64,000 nt of DNA, from NCBI RefSeq assembly GCF_000092125.1, contig NC_014213.1:248001-312000 (forward strand), in the 5' to 3' direction. This DNA is from Allomeiothermus silvanus DSM 9946. Lineage in GTDB: Bacteria; Deinococcota; Deinococci; Deinococcales; Thermaceae. How positions within the stretch are numbered: the first letter of the stretch is position 1; the number at the start of each line of letters is the position of its first letter. Of the stretch, positions 16,645 through 25,549 are shown piece after piece. The notes below the pieces were generated by a model, which saw only the letters and a list, made by a program, of their open reading frames with translations, made no database searches and was not told the DNA's origin. A program made the position numbers and the translations under genes.

Positions 16645-17193
16645 CTAAGGCAGTTTGAGCCAGGGGAAGCGTTTGTGGGTTTCGGGGTCCAGCTGCAACA
16701 GGGCTCGAGCCGGCATCGCCACCTTGGGCAGGGTCTGGGCGTTCATCGGCTGGCTGCCATCGGTGATGCCGTTTTGGTAGAGCAGCCAGGCCACCAGGGC
16801 ATATACCTCGTCTGCGCTCAGGCTGCCCGCATTCCCGTAGGGCATGGCCCGGCGGATGTAGTCGAAGAGGGTGGTGGGGTACTGCCAGTAGTTGCCGATG
16901 GCGAACTGGCTGGACTCGGTCTCGGGGGTGATGGGGAAAGGCTCCGCCACCAGGCGGTTAAAAGGGTAACCCTCCCCGCTTTTCCCGTGACAGCTGGCGC
17001 AGCGCTCCGCGTAAATCCTGGCCCCTTCCTCCACTCCCCCCTGGCCGGGGGGAAGGCCGCGGCCATCCGGCAACACCGCCGGGCGCAGGTCGTACTGGCC
17101 CACCTGCTCCGGGGTGAGGGGGGTGCCCAAGTGGTAGCGGGCGGCCATGGCCAGGCCCAGGGCCAGCAGACCTACCAGAAGCCGCTTATACAT
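16645..17193 (-). CDS. soxD: SoxD cytochrome c subunit of sulfane dehydrogenase
   Basis: A 182-residue exported monohaem cytochrome c. It starts MYKRLLVGLLALGLAMA (signal peptide) and binds haem at CASCHG (about residue 62), with a likely Met ligand in RAMPYGNAG. It accepts the electrons removed by SoxC from SoxY-bound sulfane. The start at 17193 overlaps soxC by 8 bp. Compared with diheme SoxD of Paracoccus it is shorter and has one haem. Confidence 0.85.
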   Translation of the reverse strand: MYKRLLVGLLALGLAMAARYHLGTPLTPEQVGQYDLRPAVLPDGRGLPPGQGGVEEGARIYAERCASCHGKSGEGYPFNRLVAEPFPITPETESSQFAIGNYWQYPTTLFDYIRRAMPYGNAGSLSADEVYALVAWLLYQNGITDGSQPMNAQTLPKVAMPARALLQLDPETHKRFPWLKLP

Positions 17194-18472
17194 CGAACAC
17201 CTCCCCGCCGCAGCCGCCCGCCGGGCGCTGCGCAACCCCACCCAGGGGGCGGTCCCCGTTCGTCACCCGGCCGTCGGGGGTGATCCGCCAGGCCTGGATG
17301 GCGTTGTAGTGGTAGCGGTTGTTCCTTCCCCACTTCCGGAAGAACTCCTCCCGGGTGGGCTGGGTGTTCCCCCCCTCGTCCCAGGCCCGGCTCCACAGCA
17401 CCACCTCCCGGCCGTCCCAGTACCACGGCAGCTTGAAGCGCACAAAGGCGTGTCGCTCCACCGGGGGCTCGAGATCGGCCTGGCGCCAGCTGCGCCCCTC
17501 GTCGAAGGAGACCTCCACCTTGCGGATGCGGCCATACCCGCTCCAGGCCAGGCCCCGGATCTCGTGGAATCCGGGCTGGATGCGCTGTAGCCCGGAGGGG
17601 TAGGTGATGATGGACTCGGGGTCCATGATCCAGGTGAAAGCCAGGAGCTTTCCGTCGGCCATGACGTCGGTGTACTCGCTGGTCTCGTCCTTGCTCATGG
17701 TGGGCAGGTCGGTGACCAGGATGCGCCTTAGCCACTTCACCTGGATGCTCCCCTCCCACCCCGGCACCACCAGCCGCACCGGATAGCCCTGCTCGGGGCG
17801 CAGCGCCTCTCCGTTTTGCGCGTAGGCCACCAATACGTCCTCCATGGCCTTGTCCAGGGGCAGGCTGCGGGTGTAGGCCACCGCGTCCACGCCTTCGGGG
17901 ATGAGCCAGCGGGCCTCGGGTCGGAGCCCTGCTTCCTTCAGCAGCAGGGCTAGGGGTACCCCGGTCCAACTGGCGTTGGAGGCCAGCCCCCGGCTGCGGG
18001 TAGCGGTGAGGTTGGGGTCGGGGGGGTTGCGGTAGCCGTTTTGCCCGTTGCCCGCGCACTCGATGAAGTAGGTGCGGGTCACCGAAGGAAAGCGCCGGAG
18101 CTCTTCTAAGGTGAATACCAGGGGAGTTTCCACCAGGCCGTGAATCACCAACCGGTAGCTCTGGGGATCCACCTGGGGCACCCCCCCGTGGTGCCGCTCG
18201 AAGTGCAGGCCGTTGGGGGTGATGACCCCGCTAAGGCGCTCCAGCGGGGTAAAGTCGGCTCCGCTGGTGCGGGTGCGCAGGTTGGGGGAGATGTAGCGCA
18301 CCACCTCGGCTTCAAAAGGGGAGCGCTCCCCGTACTCGGATAGGGGAGACCCCAGGGTGCGCAGGGGCTCGAGGGTTTTTTCCTCCCAGGCCTTGGGCTG
18401 GGCTTGGGCTTTGAGCAAGGGGGAGAGGAGCACCCCTCCCCCCAGCAGCCGAAAGAACTTCCTCCGGTCCAT
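17186..18472 (-). CDS. soxC: SoxC sulfane dehydrogenase, molybdopterin subunit
   Basis: A 428-residue protein of the sulfite oxidase family. It has an RRKFF twin-arginine signal, the molybdenum-ligand region RTYFIECAGNGQNGYRNP, and the dimerisation domain (SWRQADLEPP, WYWDGREVVLWSRAWDE). Together with SoxD it oxidises the outer sulfur on SoxY, allowing complete oxidation of thiosulfate to sulfate. It lies 9 bp after soxF. Confidence 0.92.
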   Translation of the reverse strand: MDRRKFFRLLGGGVLLSPLLKAQAQPKAWEEKTLEPLRTLGSPLSEYGERSPFEAEVVRYISPNLRTRTSGADFTPLERLSGVITPNGLHFERHHGGVPQVDPQSYRLVIHGLVETPLVFTLEELRRFPSVTRTYFIECAGNGQNGYRNPPDPNLTATRSRGLASNASWTGVPLALLLKEAGLRPEARWLIPEGVDAVAYTRSLPLDKAMEDVLVAYAQNGEALRPEQGYPVRLVVPGWEGSIQVKWLRRILVTDLPTMSKDETSEYTDVMADGKLLAFTWIMDPESIITYPSGLQRIQPGFHEIRGLAWSGYGRIRKVEVSFDEGRSWRQADLEPPVERHAFVRFKLPWYWDGREVVLWSRAWDEGGNTQPTREEFFRKWGRNNRYHYNAIQAWRITPDGRVTNGDRPLGGVAQRPAGGCGGEVFDV

Positions 18473-18481
18473 TCCACCTCC

Positions 18482-19777
18482 TCACGCGCGCGGACCAAAC
18501 ATGTCCTGCCACAGGCTTTGGGCCCAGCCGTAGGCGGCGGTGCTGTTGGCCGCGGAGCGCTGGTTGTCCACGGTACTTTGGGCCTTGATCTGTTTCGCCG
18601 CCTCATCCCAGGAGTAAGCGTTCGACACCCAGATGGCCTCCTCCGAGTCCACAAACGAGTAACAGACGTTGGTCGGCAGCTCCGGAGGGATCTCGGCCAG
18701 GGCCTTGCCCCCTAGCCGCTGGCTGATGTGCCGGGCTACGATGTTGCCGGAGACGTAGGCGATCATGCCGCTTTTGGGGTAGGGGGTGTTGCCGGTGATG
18801 TCCCCCACCAGGTAGACCCGCTCGTCCTTCTCGGAAAGGAAGTAGGGGGGTTGCACGTTGGCCCAGCGCTCCCCGAGCCCCACCTGCCGCACGATCTCGG
18901 CGGCCTTCATGGGGGGGATCAGGTCGGCCAGGGTGAAGGGTACGTCCCCCAGTTCGGTCTTCACCCGCTTCTTCTCGTAGTCCAGGCCGGTGATGCGGGT
19001 ATTGGGAATGTACTCGAGCTGGTTTTTGTAGAGATCGTTATAGGCGGCAAGGAAGCCGGGGGCCTTGGAGATGGGCTGGGGATTGGCGTCCAGCACGATG
19101 ACCTTTCCCTTTACCCCTTTGGTCTTCAGCCGCCAGGCCAGCATGGCCGCCCGCTCGTAGGGCCCGGGGGGACAGCGGTAGGGGGGGTTGGGGATGTACA
19201 TGACCAACTCCCCCCCGGTCTCGTCGAACCGGTCCAGCATTCGCCGCAAGGCCACGTGCTCGAAGGGCTTGAACCCCACCGGCAGGAGGTGCTTCACCTC
19301 GGCGTAGCCGGGGATGGCCTCGTACATGTAGTCGATGCCGGGTGCGAGCACCAGGAAGTCGTAGGCCAGGTAGCCCCCGGTAGTCCGGACCAGCCGCCGG
19401 TCGCGGTTGATATCTAACACCCTTTCCTGGACGAAGACCACCCCATCGTTGACCACCTGGGTGTAATCGAAGACCAGAAACTCCAAGGGCTTGACCCCCG
19501 CTAGGAAGAGGTTGGACATGGGGCAGGACATGAACAGGGGCTTCGGCTCAATGAGCACCACCTCGGCCTCAGGGCGCTGCTGCTTGACCTTGCGGGCCAC
19601 GGTGGTGCCACCCCAGCCTCCACCCACTACTACCACCCGGGCCGTGCGACGGGCCGGGAGCAGGGTGGGGGGGCGTGCGTAAAACTCCTGTTGAGCGAAG
19701 GCCTGGCTGGCCAGAGTACCGGCCGCGGTGAGGGCGGCTCCTGCTTTGAGAAGCTGACGGCGGTTGAGTTTGGACAT
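18482..19777 (-). CDS. soxF: SoxF/FccB flavoprotein (sulfide dehydrogenase flavin subunit)
   Basis: A 431-residue FAD protein. It has a twin-arginine signal (NRRQLLKAG), an N-terminal dinucleotide fold (VVVVGGGWGGTTVAR), the redox cysteine in LFMSCPMSNLFLAG, and the C-terminal FCSD flavin-binding region (NVCYSFVDSEEAIWV). It probably oxidises sulfide or reactivates SoxY. No separate fccA gene was seen beside it; the electron acceptor may be one of the Sox cytochromes. Confidence 0.9.
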   Translation of the reverse strand: MSKLNRRQLLKAGAALTAAGTLASQAFAQQEFYARPPTLLPARRTARVVVVGGGWGGTTVARKVKQQRPEAEVVLIEPKPLFMSCPMSNLFLAGVKPLEFLVFDYTQVVNDGVVFVQERVLDINRDRRLVRTTGGYLAYDFLVLAPGIDYMYEAIPGYAEVKHLLPVGFKPFEHVALRRMLDRFDETGGELVMYIPNPPYRCPPGPYERAAMLAWRLKTKGVKGKVIVLDANPQPISKAPGFLAAYNDLYKNQLEYIPNTRITGLDYEKKRVKTELGDVPFTLADLIPPMKAAEIVRQVGLGERWANVQPPYFLSEKDERVYLVGDITGNTPYPKSGMIAYVSGNIVARHISQRLGGKALAEIPPELPTNVCYSFVDSEEAIWVSNAYSWDEAAKQIKAQSTVDNQRSAANSTAAYGWAQSLWQDMFGPRA

Positions 19778-19787
19778 TCTCCCCTCC

Positions 19788-20642
19788 TTACTGCCCCGGA
19801 CGGTAGGGGACCCCTCCGGTGCTTTCCAGAACCTCGCGAATGGTTTTTCTAGCCTCCTGGAGCATGGCCACCGCGGGCGAGCCCATCACGCCGGGCATGA
19901 TGGTCATGAGCATGGGCTCGATCGCCCCCACCAGCGCTCCGCCGGGCATATCCACGGCGAAGAAGCGGCAGGGGGCGGCAAATCCTCCGGCCGGCTGCGC
20001 ACTGAACATAATCCGGGCCCACTCGCTCTTGCAGGGCATGATCACCGTGGCCGGGCCGACTTTAATATTTGGGGTGAGGTTGAGGCCGCGAGAGGTGAGT
20101 TCCCCCTCCAGCAGCAGTACCATGTCCTCAGCCTTGGCCCCGCTCACGAAGTAGAGCAAGGCCGGCATCATCCCCGACTTGGGATCGGGCATCATGGCCG
20201 GAGCGATGCGCTCGAGCTTGCCCAACCGGCCCAGGCTGGCCTCGAGCCGGGAGGTAAGCCCGTCGGTTTCGGGGCCAGCCACGCCGAGCAGGCTAAACAT
20301 CAGGCGTCCGTCAAAGGTTCCCACCGTGGTCACCCCGGCCTTGGCCGCGTGCACGTAGACCGTGGGGGGGAGGACGATGGCCGCCATGGGGTTTTTGGAG
20401 GCCGCGGCCAGGCTTCCGGCCTCGGGCTTGAGCACCACCAGGTGGTAGTCGGGAAACGCGGCCCCGGTGATCTGCCGGATCTGCCCCCCCAGGTTCAAGA
20501 TGCGGTCGGGCTCGAGGCCGTTGGCCTTCAAGGCCGCCAGGGCCTGCGTCTCGACCTGGGCCAGTTCCCCCTTCACCTCTACCTGGATGGACTGCGCCCA
20601 GGCCAAACCTAACACCACTCCCAAAACCCAGAAACGCTTCAT
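19788..20642 (-). CDS. Exported DUF302-like protein, possibly a tandem of two domains
   Basis: A 284-residue protein with a signal peptide (WVLGVVLGLAWAQS). The pattern LNLGGQIRQITGAAFPDYHL followed by NPMAAIVLPPTVYVH fits a DUF302 domain, and PNIKVGPATVIMPCKSEWARI looks like a second, weaker copy. DUF302 proteins often sit in sox and fcc clusters but have no defined reaction. It overlaps the rhodanese gene by 4 bp. Confidence 0.65.
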   Translation of the reverse strand: MKRFWVLGVVLGLAWAQSIQVEVKGELAQVETQALAALKANGLEPDRILNLGGQIRQITGAAFPDYHLVVLKPEAGSLAAASKNPMAAIVLPPTVYVHAAKAGVTTVGTFDGRLMFSLLGVAGPETDGLTSRLEASLGRLGKLERIAPAMMPDPKSGMMPALLYFVSGAKAEDMVLLLEGELTSRGLNLTPNIKVGPATVIMPCKSEWARIMFSAQPAGGFAAPCRFFAVDMPGGALVGAIEPMLMTIMPGVMGSPAVAMLQEARKTIREVLESTGGVPYRPGQ

Positions 20643-21079
20643 GGTCGCTCTCCTTCCACGGGCAGACCGGCATCCAGCCAGCCCTTGAATCCGTGTGCGA
20701 TATTCTTTGCGTTGGCGTAGCCCAACGATTGTAGATAGGCCGCGATCACCGCGCTCACGCTGCCGCTGGCACAGTAGACCAAGACCAGGGCGCTACGGTC
20801 CTTAGGTAGTTCGGAAAGCCGCTTGGGTACCTCTCCCGCGTAGATGTGTACCGAGCGCGGGATGTACCCCCGGCCCCGCTCCTCCCGGGTGCGCACGTCC
20901 AGGATGAAAGGATCGAACAGCAGCAGGTCGCGCGCCTCGGTAGGGTAGACCAGGTAGCTGGCGGGGGGTACCCGCTCGATGAACTCCCCGAAACGCACCG
21001 TCCAATCCTCACACCCGGCCTGGGCCTGGGCCCAAGGGAGCAGGGGGAGGAGGGCGAGGAGCCGTCTGCGGGAGAGCAT
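20639..21079 (-). CDS. Exported rhodanese-domain protein
   Basis: A 146-residue protein with a signal peptide and one rhodanese domain: FDPFILDVRTREERGRGYIP, and the active-site loop VYCASGSVSAVIAAYL with the nucleophile Cys. It probably moves sulfane sulfur between Sox intermediates in the periplasm. The start at 21079 follows the upstream stop by 2 bp and the end overlaps the next gene by 4 bp. Confidence 0.85.
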   Translation of the reverse strand: MLSRRRLLALLPLLPWAQAQAGCEDWTVRFGEFIERVPPASYLVYPTEARDLLLFDPFILDVRTREERGRGYIPRSVHIYAGEVPKRLSELPKDRSALVLVYCASGSVSAVIAAYLQSLGYANAKNIAHGFKGWLDAGLPVEGERP

Positions 21080-21081
21080 GG

Positions 21082-21873
21082 CTAGCGGGTGAAGAAGGGC
21101 AGCTCCTGGAAGCTGTGCCCGGCCTTGCTGGCTTCGGTCAGGATGTACATGGTGAGGGCGATCTGCGGCTCGGAGTAGAAAGCCGGGGCCGGGATGCCCA
21201 CCGAGGTGTAGCAGAATTGGATACGGTTCTCGAAGGTATACATCCGGTCCTCCTCGAAGCGGTAGGCCGGCCACTCGCTCCCCAGCCCCTGCTTGGGGCT
21301 CATCACCGGGGAGAGCCGTACCCGCTTCCCGGCGTAGTTGTCGTGGCAGATCGCGCAGCTCATGTCCCGGGGGCCGGCGCGGGTGTACCAGAGTTCGCGA
21401 CCCAGGGTGTACATGGCCAGCTCGGCGGGGTGTTGGGGGCGGACGGCGATCTTGGCTTTGGTGGATTTTGAGGCCACGAATGTGGTCAGGGCCACCACCT
21501 CGTCGCGTTTGATCACCTCCGGCTTGAAGCCCTGAATACGCTCCATGCAGCTCACAATCCGGGTCTCCAGGTCCTCTACCTTGCCGGTATCGGGGAAGTA
21601 GCGGGGGAGGCGGGCATAGGCCCCCTCGAGCTTGCCCGGCCCGAGGCCGAAGTCACATTCCTCCAGGCTCTTCCCTTTGGGGCCCCGCTTGGCGTGAAAC
21701 AGCTCCTCTCCCTGCGAGGCAAAGAGATCCCCGGGGAGGATGCCAAAGTTTTGCAGGTACTGCTGGCGCTGTTTCATGGCCTCCTCGAAGGGATCGAGGG
21801 GTTTTTCCTGCTGGGACAGAGCGAATAGCGCCGTAGCAGACAGCAGGAAGGTCAAGATCAGGCTCTTGCGCAT
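21082..21873 (-). CDS. soxA: SoxA-type cytochrome, second copy
   Basis: A 263-residue monohaem SoxA: signal peptide, haem site SCAICHDNY (about residue 169), and the catalytic haem-ligand cysteine in RIQFCYTSVG. It partners SoxX in joining thiosulfate to the SoxY cysteine. It is about the same length and layout as the copy at 24726-25505 (ACDFGLGPG, ARLPRYF shared) but clearly diverged. It is paired with the adjacent soxX copy in X-A order. Confidence 0.88.
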   Translation of the reverse strand: MRKSLILTFLLSATALFALSQQEKPLDPFEEAMKQRQQYLQNFGILPGDLFASQGEELFHAKRGPKGKSLEECDFGLGPGKLEGAYARLPRYFPDTGKVEDLETRIVSCMERIQGFKPEVIKRDEVVALTTFVASKSTKAKIAVRPQHPAELAMYTLGRELWYTRAGPRDMSCAICHDNYAGKRVRLSPVMSPKQGLGSEWPAYRFEEDRMYTFENRIQFCYTSVGIPAPAFYSEPQIALTMYILTEASKAGHSFQELPFFTR

Positions 21874-21876
21874 CGC

Positions 21877-22431
21877 TCACCTCTGGTTGATGGGGGAGTG
21901 GGGGTCGACCAGGAACGCTACCAGGTCGGCGGTCTCCTCCGGGGTGAAAAGCCCGTGCACGCCGCCGCGGTACATCAGCGAGCAGGGCACGTAGGCCCAG
22001 GAGTTGTAGATCTTCTCGTAGGTGTAGCGGAGCACCGCCTCCGAGGCGCCCCGGGATCCGTACCCGGTCAGGCTGGGCCCCATGGTGCCGTAGGCCAGCT
22101 CCTTGGAGTCACCCTGGTGGCAGGCATAGCAGTTGCCCCGCTTGGGGTCGGTGAACACCTTTTGTCCGTTTTGCCACTCTCCCAGCAGCTTGTCCCCCTG
22201 GGGGTAGCGGATCAGGGCCTTCTGCGCTTGGATGAACTGCGGGACCAGCGCAGGAGGAAGCTGGCCGCGGTACTGGGTACACAGCTGCTGGGCCGGGTCC
22301 TGGCTCAGGAGCACCTGGGCGTAGGTATCTCCGCCAGAGCGGATCGCGCTCTCGAGGCGAGCCTTGAAAGGACTCGGTTGGGATGTGGCCAGCCCCAAAA
22401 GGGCCAAGACGCCGATGATCAGTCGCTTCAT
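21877..22431 (-). CDS. soxX: SoxX-type cytochrome, second copy
   Basis: A 184-residue exported cytochrome c. Haem site NCYACHQGD, then GTMGPSLTGYG and WAYVPCSLMYRGGVHGLFTPEE, where the Met is the probable axial ligand. It overlaps soxB by 4 bp. Aligns with the copy at 24143-24715 across its whole length. Confidence 0.88.
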   Translation of the reverse strand: MKRLIIGVLALLGLATSQPSPFKARLESAIRSGGDTYAQVLLSQDPAQQLCTQYRGQLPPALVPQFIQAQKALIRYPQGDKLLGEWQNGQKVFTDPKRGNCYACHQGDSKELAYGTMGPSLTGYGSRGASEAVLRYTYEKIYNSWAYVPCSLMYRGGVHGLFTPEETADLVAFLVDPHSPINQR

Positions 22432-24146
22432 TCGGTTCCTCCAGGAACAGGAAGATGGTAGTTGCGCTCCGGTACGCGCACATTGGGCCTCGGGGGTAGC
22501 TGTATCCGGCCCTCCCCCTTGGCATAGGCCACGATGAGGTCGTATACCGGGCGCGGGGTGTGGCCGGGTATAGGCTTGCCCAGCCGCTGGAGCCTGCCTC
22601 CGTAGGCGGCCACCCGGTACTCCCGGTTTGGGTCCAGCGGACGCCCCCGGACGGCTATGTCTTGGATCCGCTGGCCTGAGGGGGCATCGATCCGCAGGGT
22701 GTAGGTGATCCCATACGTCCGGCTCATGTCCCCGCCCTGCTGGTAGAAGGGGTCGGGGGTGAAGACATTGGCCGCTACGTCCTCGAGGAGGCCCTTGATC
22801 TGCTCCCCCCGGAGCTTGAATACGTACACCTCGGGATAGGTGAAGCCAGTATAGGCCAGGATGCGGTCTAGGGTCAGCGCTTCCCCCGGCAGCAGGGTGG
22901 TGCCCCAGCGAGTGCCTGGGCTGAAGATCACCTCGGTCTCTGGATAATGGGCCTCGATGGCCCGGCAGGCCAGCTCGTCGAGGGTGGAGTACAGCGTATC
23001 CCGCTTGTAGAGGAGGCTCTCCACCGTTGCGATGGGCTCGAGCAGGTCGGGGTTCTCCCGGTAGACCCGTTCAACCAGGGCCTTGGCCGCTGGGTCCTCC
23101 GGCAGCACCCGGGAGAGTACGGGGAGCAGCCGCAGCCGGAGATTGGCGATGCCCCCCCGCTTGAGGGCGAGGTCGATCCGCGCCAGCACCTTGCCCCCGG
23201 AGCCCCCGGCTACCAGGAAGGTATTGCCCACCCGCAGGCGCACCGGGGTGAGGTCGTGGGTATGGCCCGAGAGGATCAGATCGATGCCCCGGATGCGCCG
23301 GGCCAGGGCAGTGTCCAAGGGCAGGCCGCCGTGGGAGAGCAGGACCACCGCGTCCACCCCCTTGGAGCGCAACTCCTCCACGGTTTGCTGCAGCCGTTCC
23401 TCTTTGATGCCGAAGGAGAGCCCCTCTGTGAACTCCTCGGGATGGGAGACCTTGACATAGGGGTAGGTGAGCCCGATGACCCCCACGGTGTAACGCCCTG
23501 CGGGATGGATCGCGTACGCGGGGTAGACCGGATCGCCGAAGGTGTCATCGGTGGTGTTGTAGCTCAGGACCTGGGCTTTGAGCTTCTTTTCCAGCTCCTC
23601 CACCCGCGCCCGACCCAGGGTGTACTCCCAGTGGTAGACCATGTGTTGAAAACCGCTGAGGTTCATCCAGTCCACCAGCGCCTCGCCCCGTGTCCGCAGG
23701 GAGGGACCGGAGTTCATCCAGTCGTCGCCCCCGTCCAGGATCAGCACCGGCCTTTCCGCAGCCTGCTGTTGGCTGCGGATCAGTGCGGTGATCTGGGGAG
23801 CGCCCCCGATGAGTCCGAAGCGCTTGGCCAGGGTCGCGAAGTCCAGGTAGCTGCCCAGGTAGGCCAGGAGGCTATCCGGCTGGATGCCGTAGTAGCGCAG
23901 GAAGGCCGCGCCGGTGATGTAGCCGGGCTGCCCCAGCAGGGGCTGGGGCGCGAGGAGGTTAGGTGGCTCCATGTAGTAGTGGGGTCGGAGCTGGCCGTGC
24001 AGATCGGTGAGGTACAGCAGGGTGCAATCCCCGTAGGGGGGCAGGTCGTATAGGCGCTGCGGCTGCTCTACAGCGCGCGCCAGCGCCTTCGGGGAGGTTA
24101 TCCCCAGGGCCAGGAGTAAGCTGATGAGTTCGCGTCGGGTTATCAT
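22428..24146 (-). CDS. soxB: SoxB sulfate thiohydrolase
   Basis: A 572-residue dinuclear-manganese hydrolase of the 5-nucleotidase superfamily. Metal-site motifs in order: YLTDLHGQLRPHY, LILDGGDDWMNSG, LSYNTT, LLSHGGLPLD and LSGHTHDL. It releases sulfate from SoxY-bound thiosulfate. The N-terminus (MITRRELISLLLALG) is a twin-arginine-like signal. It overlaps both neighbouring soxX genes by 4 bp, so the cluster is one tightly coupled transcript. Confidence 0.95.
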   Translation of the reverse strand: MITRRELISLLLALGITSPKALARAVEQPQRLYDLPPYGDCTLLYLTDLHGQLRPHYYMEPPNLLAPQPLLGQPGYITGAAFLRYYGIQPDSLLAYLGSYLDFATLAKRFGLIGGAPQITALIRSQQQAAERPVLILDGGDDWMNSGPSLRTRGEALVDWMNLSGFQHMVYHWEYTLGRARVEELEKKLKAQVLSYNTTDDTFGDPVYPAYAIHPAGRYTVGVIGLTYPYVKVSHPEEFTEGLSFGIKEERLQQTVEELRSKGVDAVVLLSHGGLPLDTALARRIRGIDLILSGHTHDLTPVRLRVGNTFLVAGGSGGKVLARIDLALKRGGIANLRLRLLPVLSRVLPEDPAAKALVERVYRENPDLLEPIATVESLLYKRDTLYSTLDELACRAIEAHYPETEVIFSPGTRWGTTLLPGEALTLDRILAYTGFTYPEVYVFKLRGEQIKGLLEDVAANVFTPDPFYQQGGDMSRTYGITYTLRIDAPSGQRIQDIAVRGRPLDPNREYRVAAYGGRLQRLGKPIPGHTPRPVYDLIVAYAKGEGRIQLPPRPNVRVPERNYHLPVPGGTE

Positions 24147-24715
24147 TGGCCCCCAGTGGCGGCGGGCTTGGTGTTGAAGTCCGAGGCGGGATCCAAGAGA
24201 TAGGCCACCACGTCGGCGATCTCCTCCGGGGTGAGCAGGCCGTGCACGCCGAAGCGGTACATCACCGTGCAGGGGAAGTAGGCCCAGGGGTTGTAGATCA
24301 CCTCGTAGGTGTAGCGCTGGATGGCCTCCGACTGGCCCCGCTGCCCGTACTTCTCCAGGCTAGGCCCCACGTTCCCCCCCCAGTGCACTGGGGAGCCATA
24401 GTGGCAGCTGAAGCAGTTAGCCTTGGCCATGTCGTTGAAGATGGCCCCGCCCCTTTTCCAATCCCCCATGAGCTTTGCCGGGTATTTGATCTTGGCCCGC
24501 TGCTCTTGCAAGAACCCCGGGAGCTGATCCGCAGGGAGCTTATTTTTGTACAGCGAGCAGAGGGCTTGATCCTTGGGTTGCTCTGCCAACGCTGTGTAGA
24601 ACTCCTTGCCCGCGGTCTGTAGGAGCTTTTGCTCCTCCGGGGTGAACAGGCTGCTGCTTTGCCCCAGGGCCAGCAGCAGCGAAAACCCCAACAGCGCCAG
24701 GACAATTCTGTGCAT
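24143..24715 (-). CDS. soxX: SoxX-type cytochrome, first copy
   Basis: A 190-residue exported cytochrome c. ATG at 24715 opens the signal peptide MHRIVLALLGFSLLLALG; longer frames upstream have no signal. Haem site NCFSCHYGS, then GNVGPSLEKYG and YFPCTVMYRFGVHGLLTPEE. The partner is soxA 10 bp upstream. Confidence 0.9.
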   Translation of the reverse strand: MHRIVLALLGFSLLLALGQSSSLFTPEEQKLLQTAGKEFYTALAEQPKDQALCSLYKNKLPADQLPGFLQEQRAKIKYPAKLMGDWKRGGAIFNDMAKANCFSCHYGSPVHWGGNVGPSLEKYGQRGQSEAIQRYTYEVIYNPWAYFPCTVMYRFGVHGLLTPEEIADVVAYLLDPASDFNTKPAATGGQ

Positions 24716-24725
24716 GCTCTCCTCC

Positions 24726-25505
24726 CTAGCGCACGAAGGCGGGGGACTCCTCGATCCTGGCCCCGGTATTCTTCTGGGCCATGAACAGCTCGAGGGCGAT
24801 GATGGGGGCCGAGTAGAAATCGGGCCGCGGATGGCTGAGGTTGCTATAGCAGGCGCGGATGCGATCCTCCATAGTCCAGCTCTGGTCGTTGGAGTAGCGA
24901 TAGGCGGGCCAGTGGGTCCAGGATTTGTCCTGCCCCAGCACATCGGCGTAGAACAGTGGGCCCGCCCGCCGGCCCACATGGTCCACGTGGCAGGCCGCGC
25001 AGCCCATATCCCGGTTGCCGCTGCGGGCGAAGAAAAGCTTTTCTCCCAGGGTGTACATCGCCTGCTCTTCCGGGGTGGTGGCCTTGACCTGGACCTGCTC
25101 TCCCTGAGACTGGCTAGCGATGTAAAACGCTGCTGCTACCACGTCGGGGCGCTTGACCTGCTCCGGCTTGTATCCTTGCACCTGGGTCATACAGTAGACG
25201 ATGCGGGTGTCCAGGTCGTCCACCCGCTGGGTGTCGGCAAAGTAGCGGGGGAGCCGGGCGTTGGCCCCCCGGATCACCCCGGGGCCCAGGCCGAAGTCGC
25301 AGGCCTCCATGGTCTTGCCGCTGGGTCCCTTACGGAAAAAGCTCTCCTTGCCTTGCTCGGTAACCAGCTCGGTGGGGAGGATCCCCATGGTCTGACGCAG
25401 GAGTTCTTTCTGCCGGGCCAGCTCCTCTTTGGCGCTTTGGGCGCTGTCCCCTTGGGCCAAAACCAGGGCCAGCGGGAAGGATAGCAGCCAAATCCATCTG
25501 CGCAT
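24726..25505 (-). CDS. soxA: SoxA-type cytochrome, first copy
   Basis: A 259-residue monohaem SoxA with signal peptide, haem site GCAACHVDH (about residue 168) and catalytic Cys in RIRACYSNLS. In the N-terminal half the first haem site of diheme SoxA is replaced by ACDFGLGPG. A strong hairpin (25519-25548) sits directly before its ribosome-binding site. Confidence 0.9.
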   Translation of the reverse strand: MRRWIWLLSFPLALVLAQGDSAQSAKEELARQKELLRQTMGILPTELVTEQGKESFFRKGPSGKTMEACDFGLGPGVIRGANARLPRYFADTQRVDDLDTRIVYCMTQVQGYKPEQVKRPDVVAAAFYIASQSQGEQVQVKATTPEEQAMYTLGEKLFFARSGNRDMGCAACHVDHVGRRAGPLFYADVLGQDKSWTHWPAYRYSNDQSWTMEDRIRACYSNLSHPRPDFYSAPIIALELFMAQKNTGARIEESPAFVR

Positions 25506-25518
25506 ACCGCCTCCTTTG

Positions 25519-25548
25519 GGCAGTGCTCAGGGGGCCCTGAGCACTGCC
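25519..25548 (-). promoter_or_regulatory. Strong hairpin between soxZ and soxA
   Basis: GGCAGTGCTCAGGG and its exact complement are separated by two bases: a perfect 14-bp arm on each side. No T-run follows; the ribosome-binding site AAAGGAGG follows instead. It is more likely an mRNA processing or stabilising element than a full terminator. Confidence 0.75.
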
Positions 25549-25549
25549 G

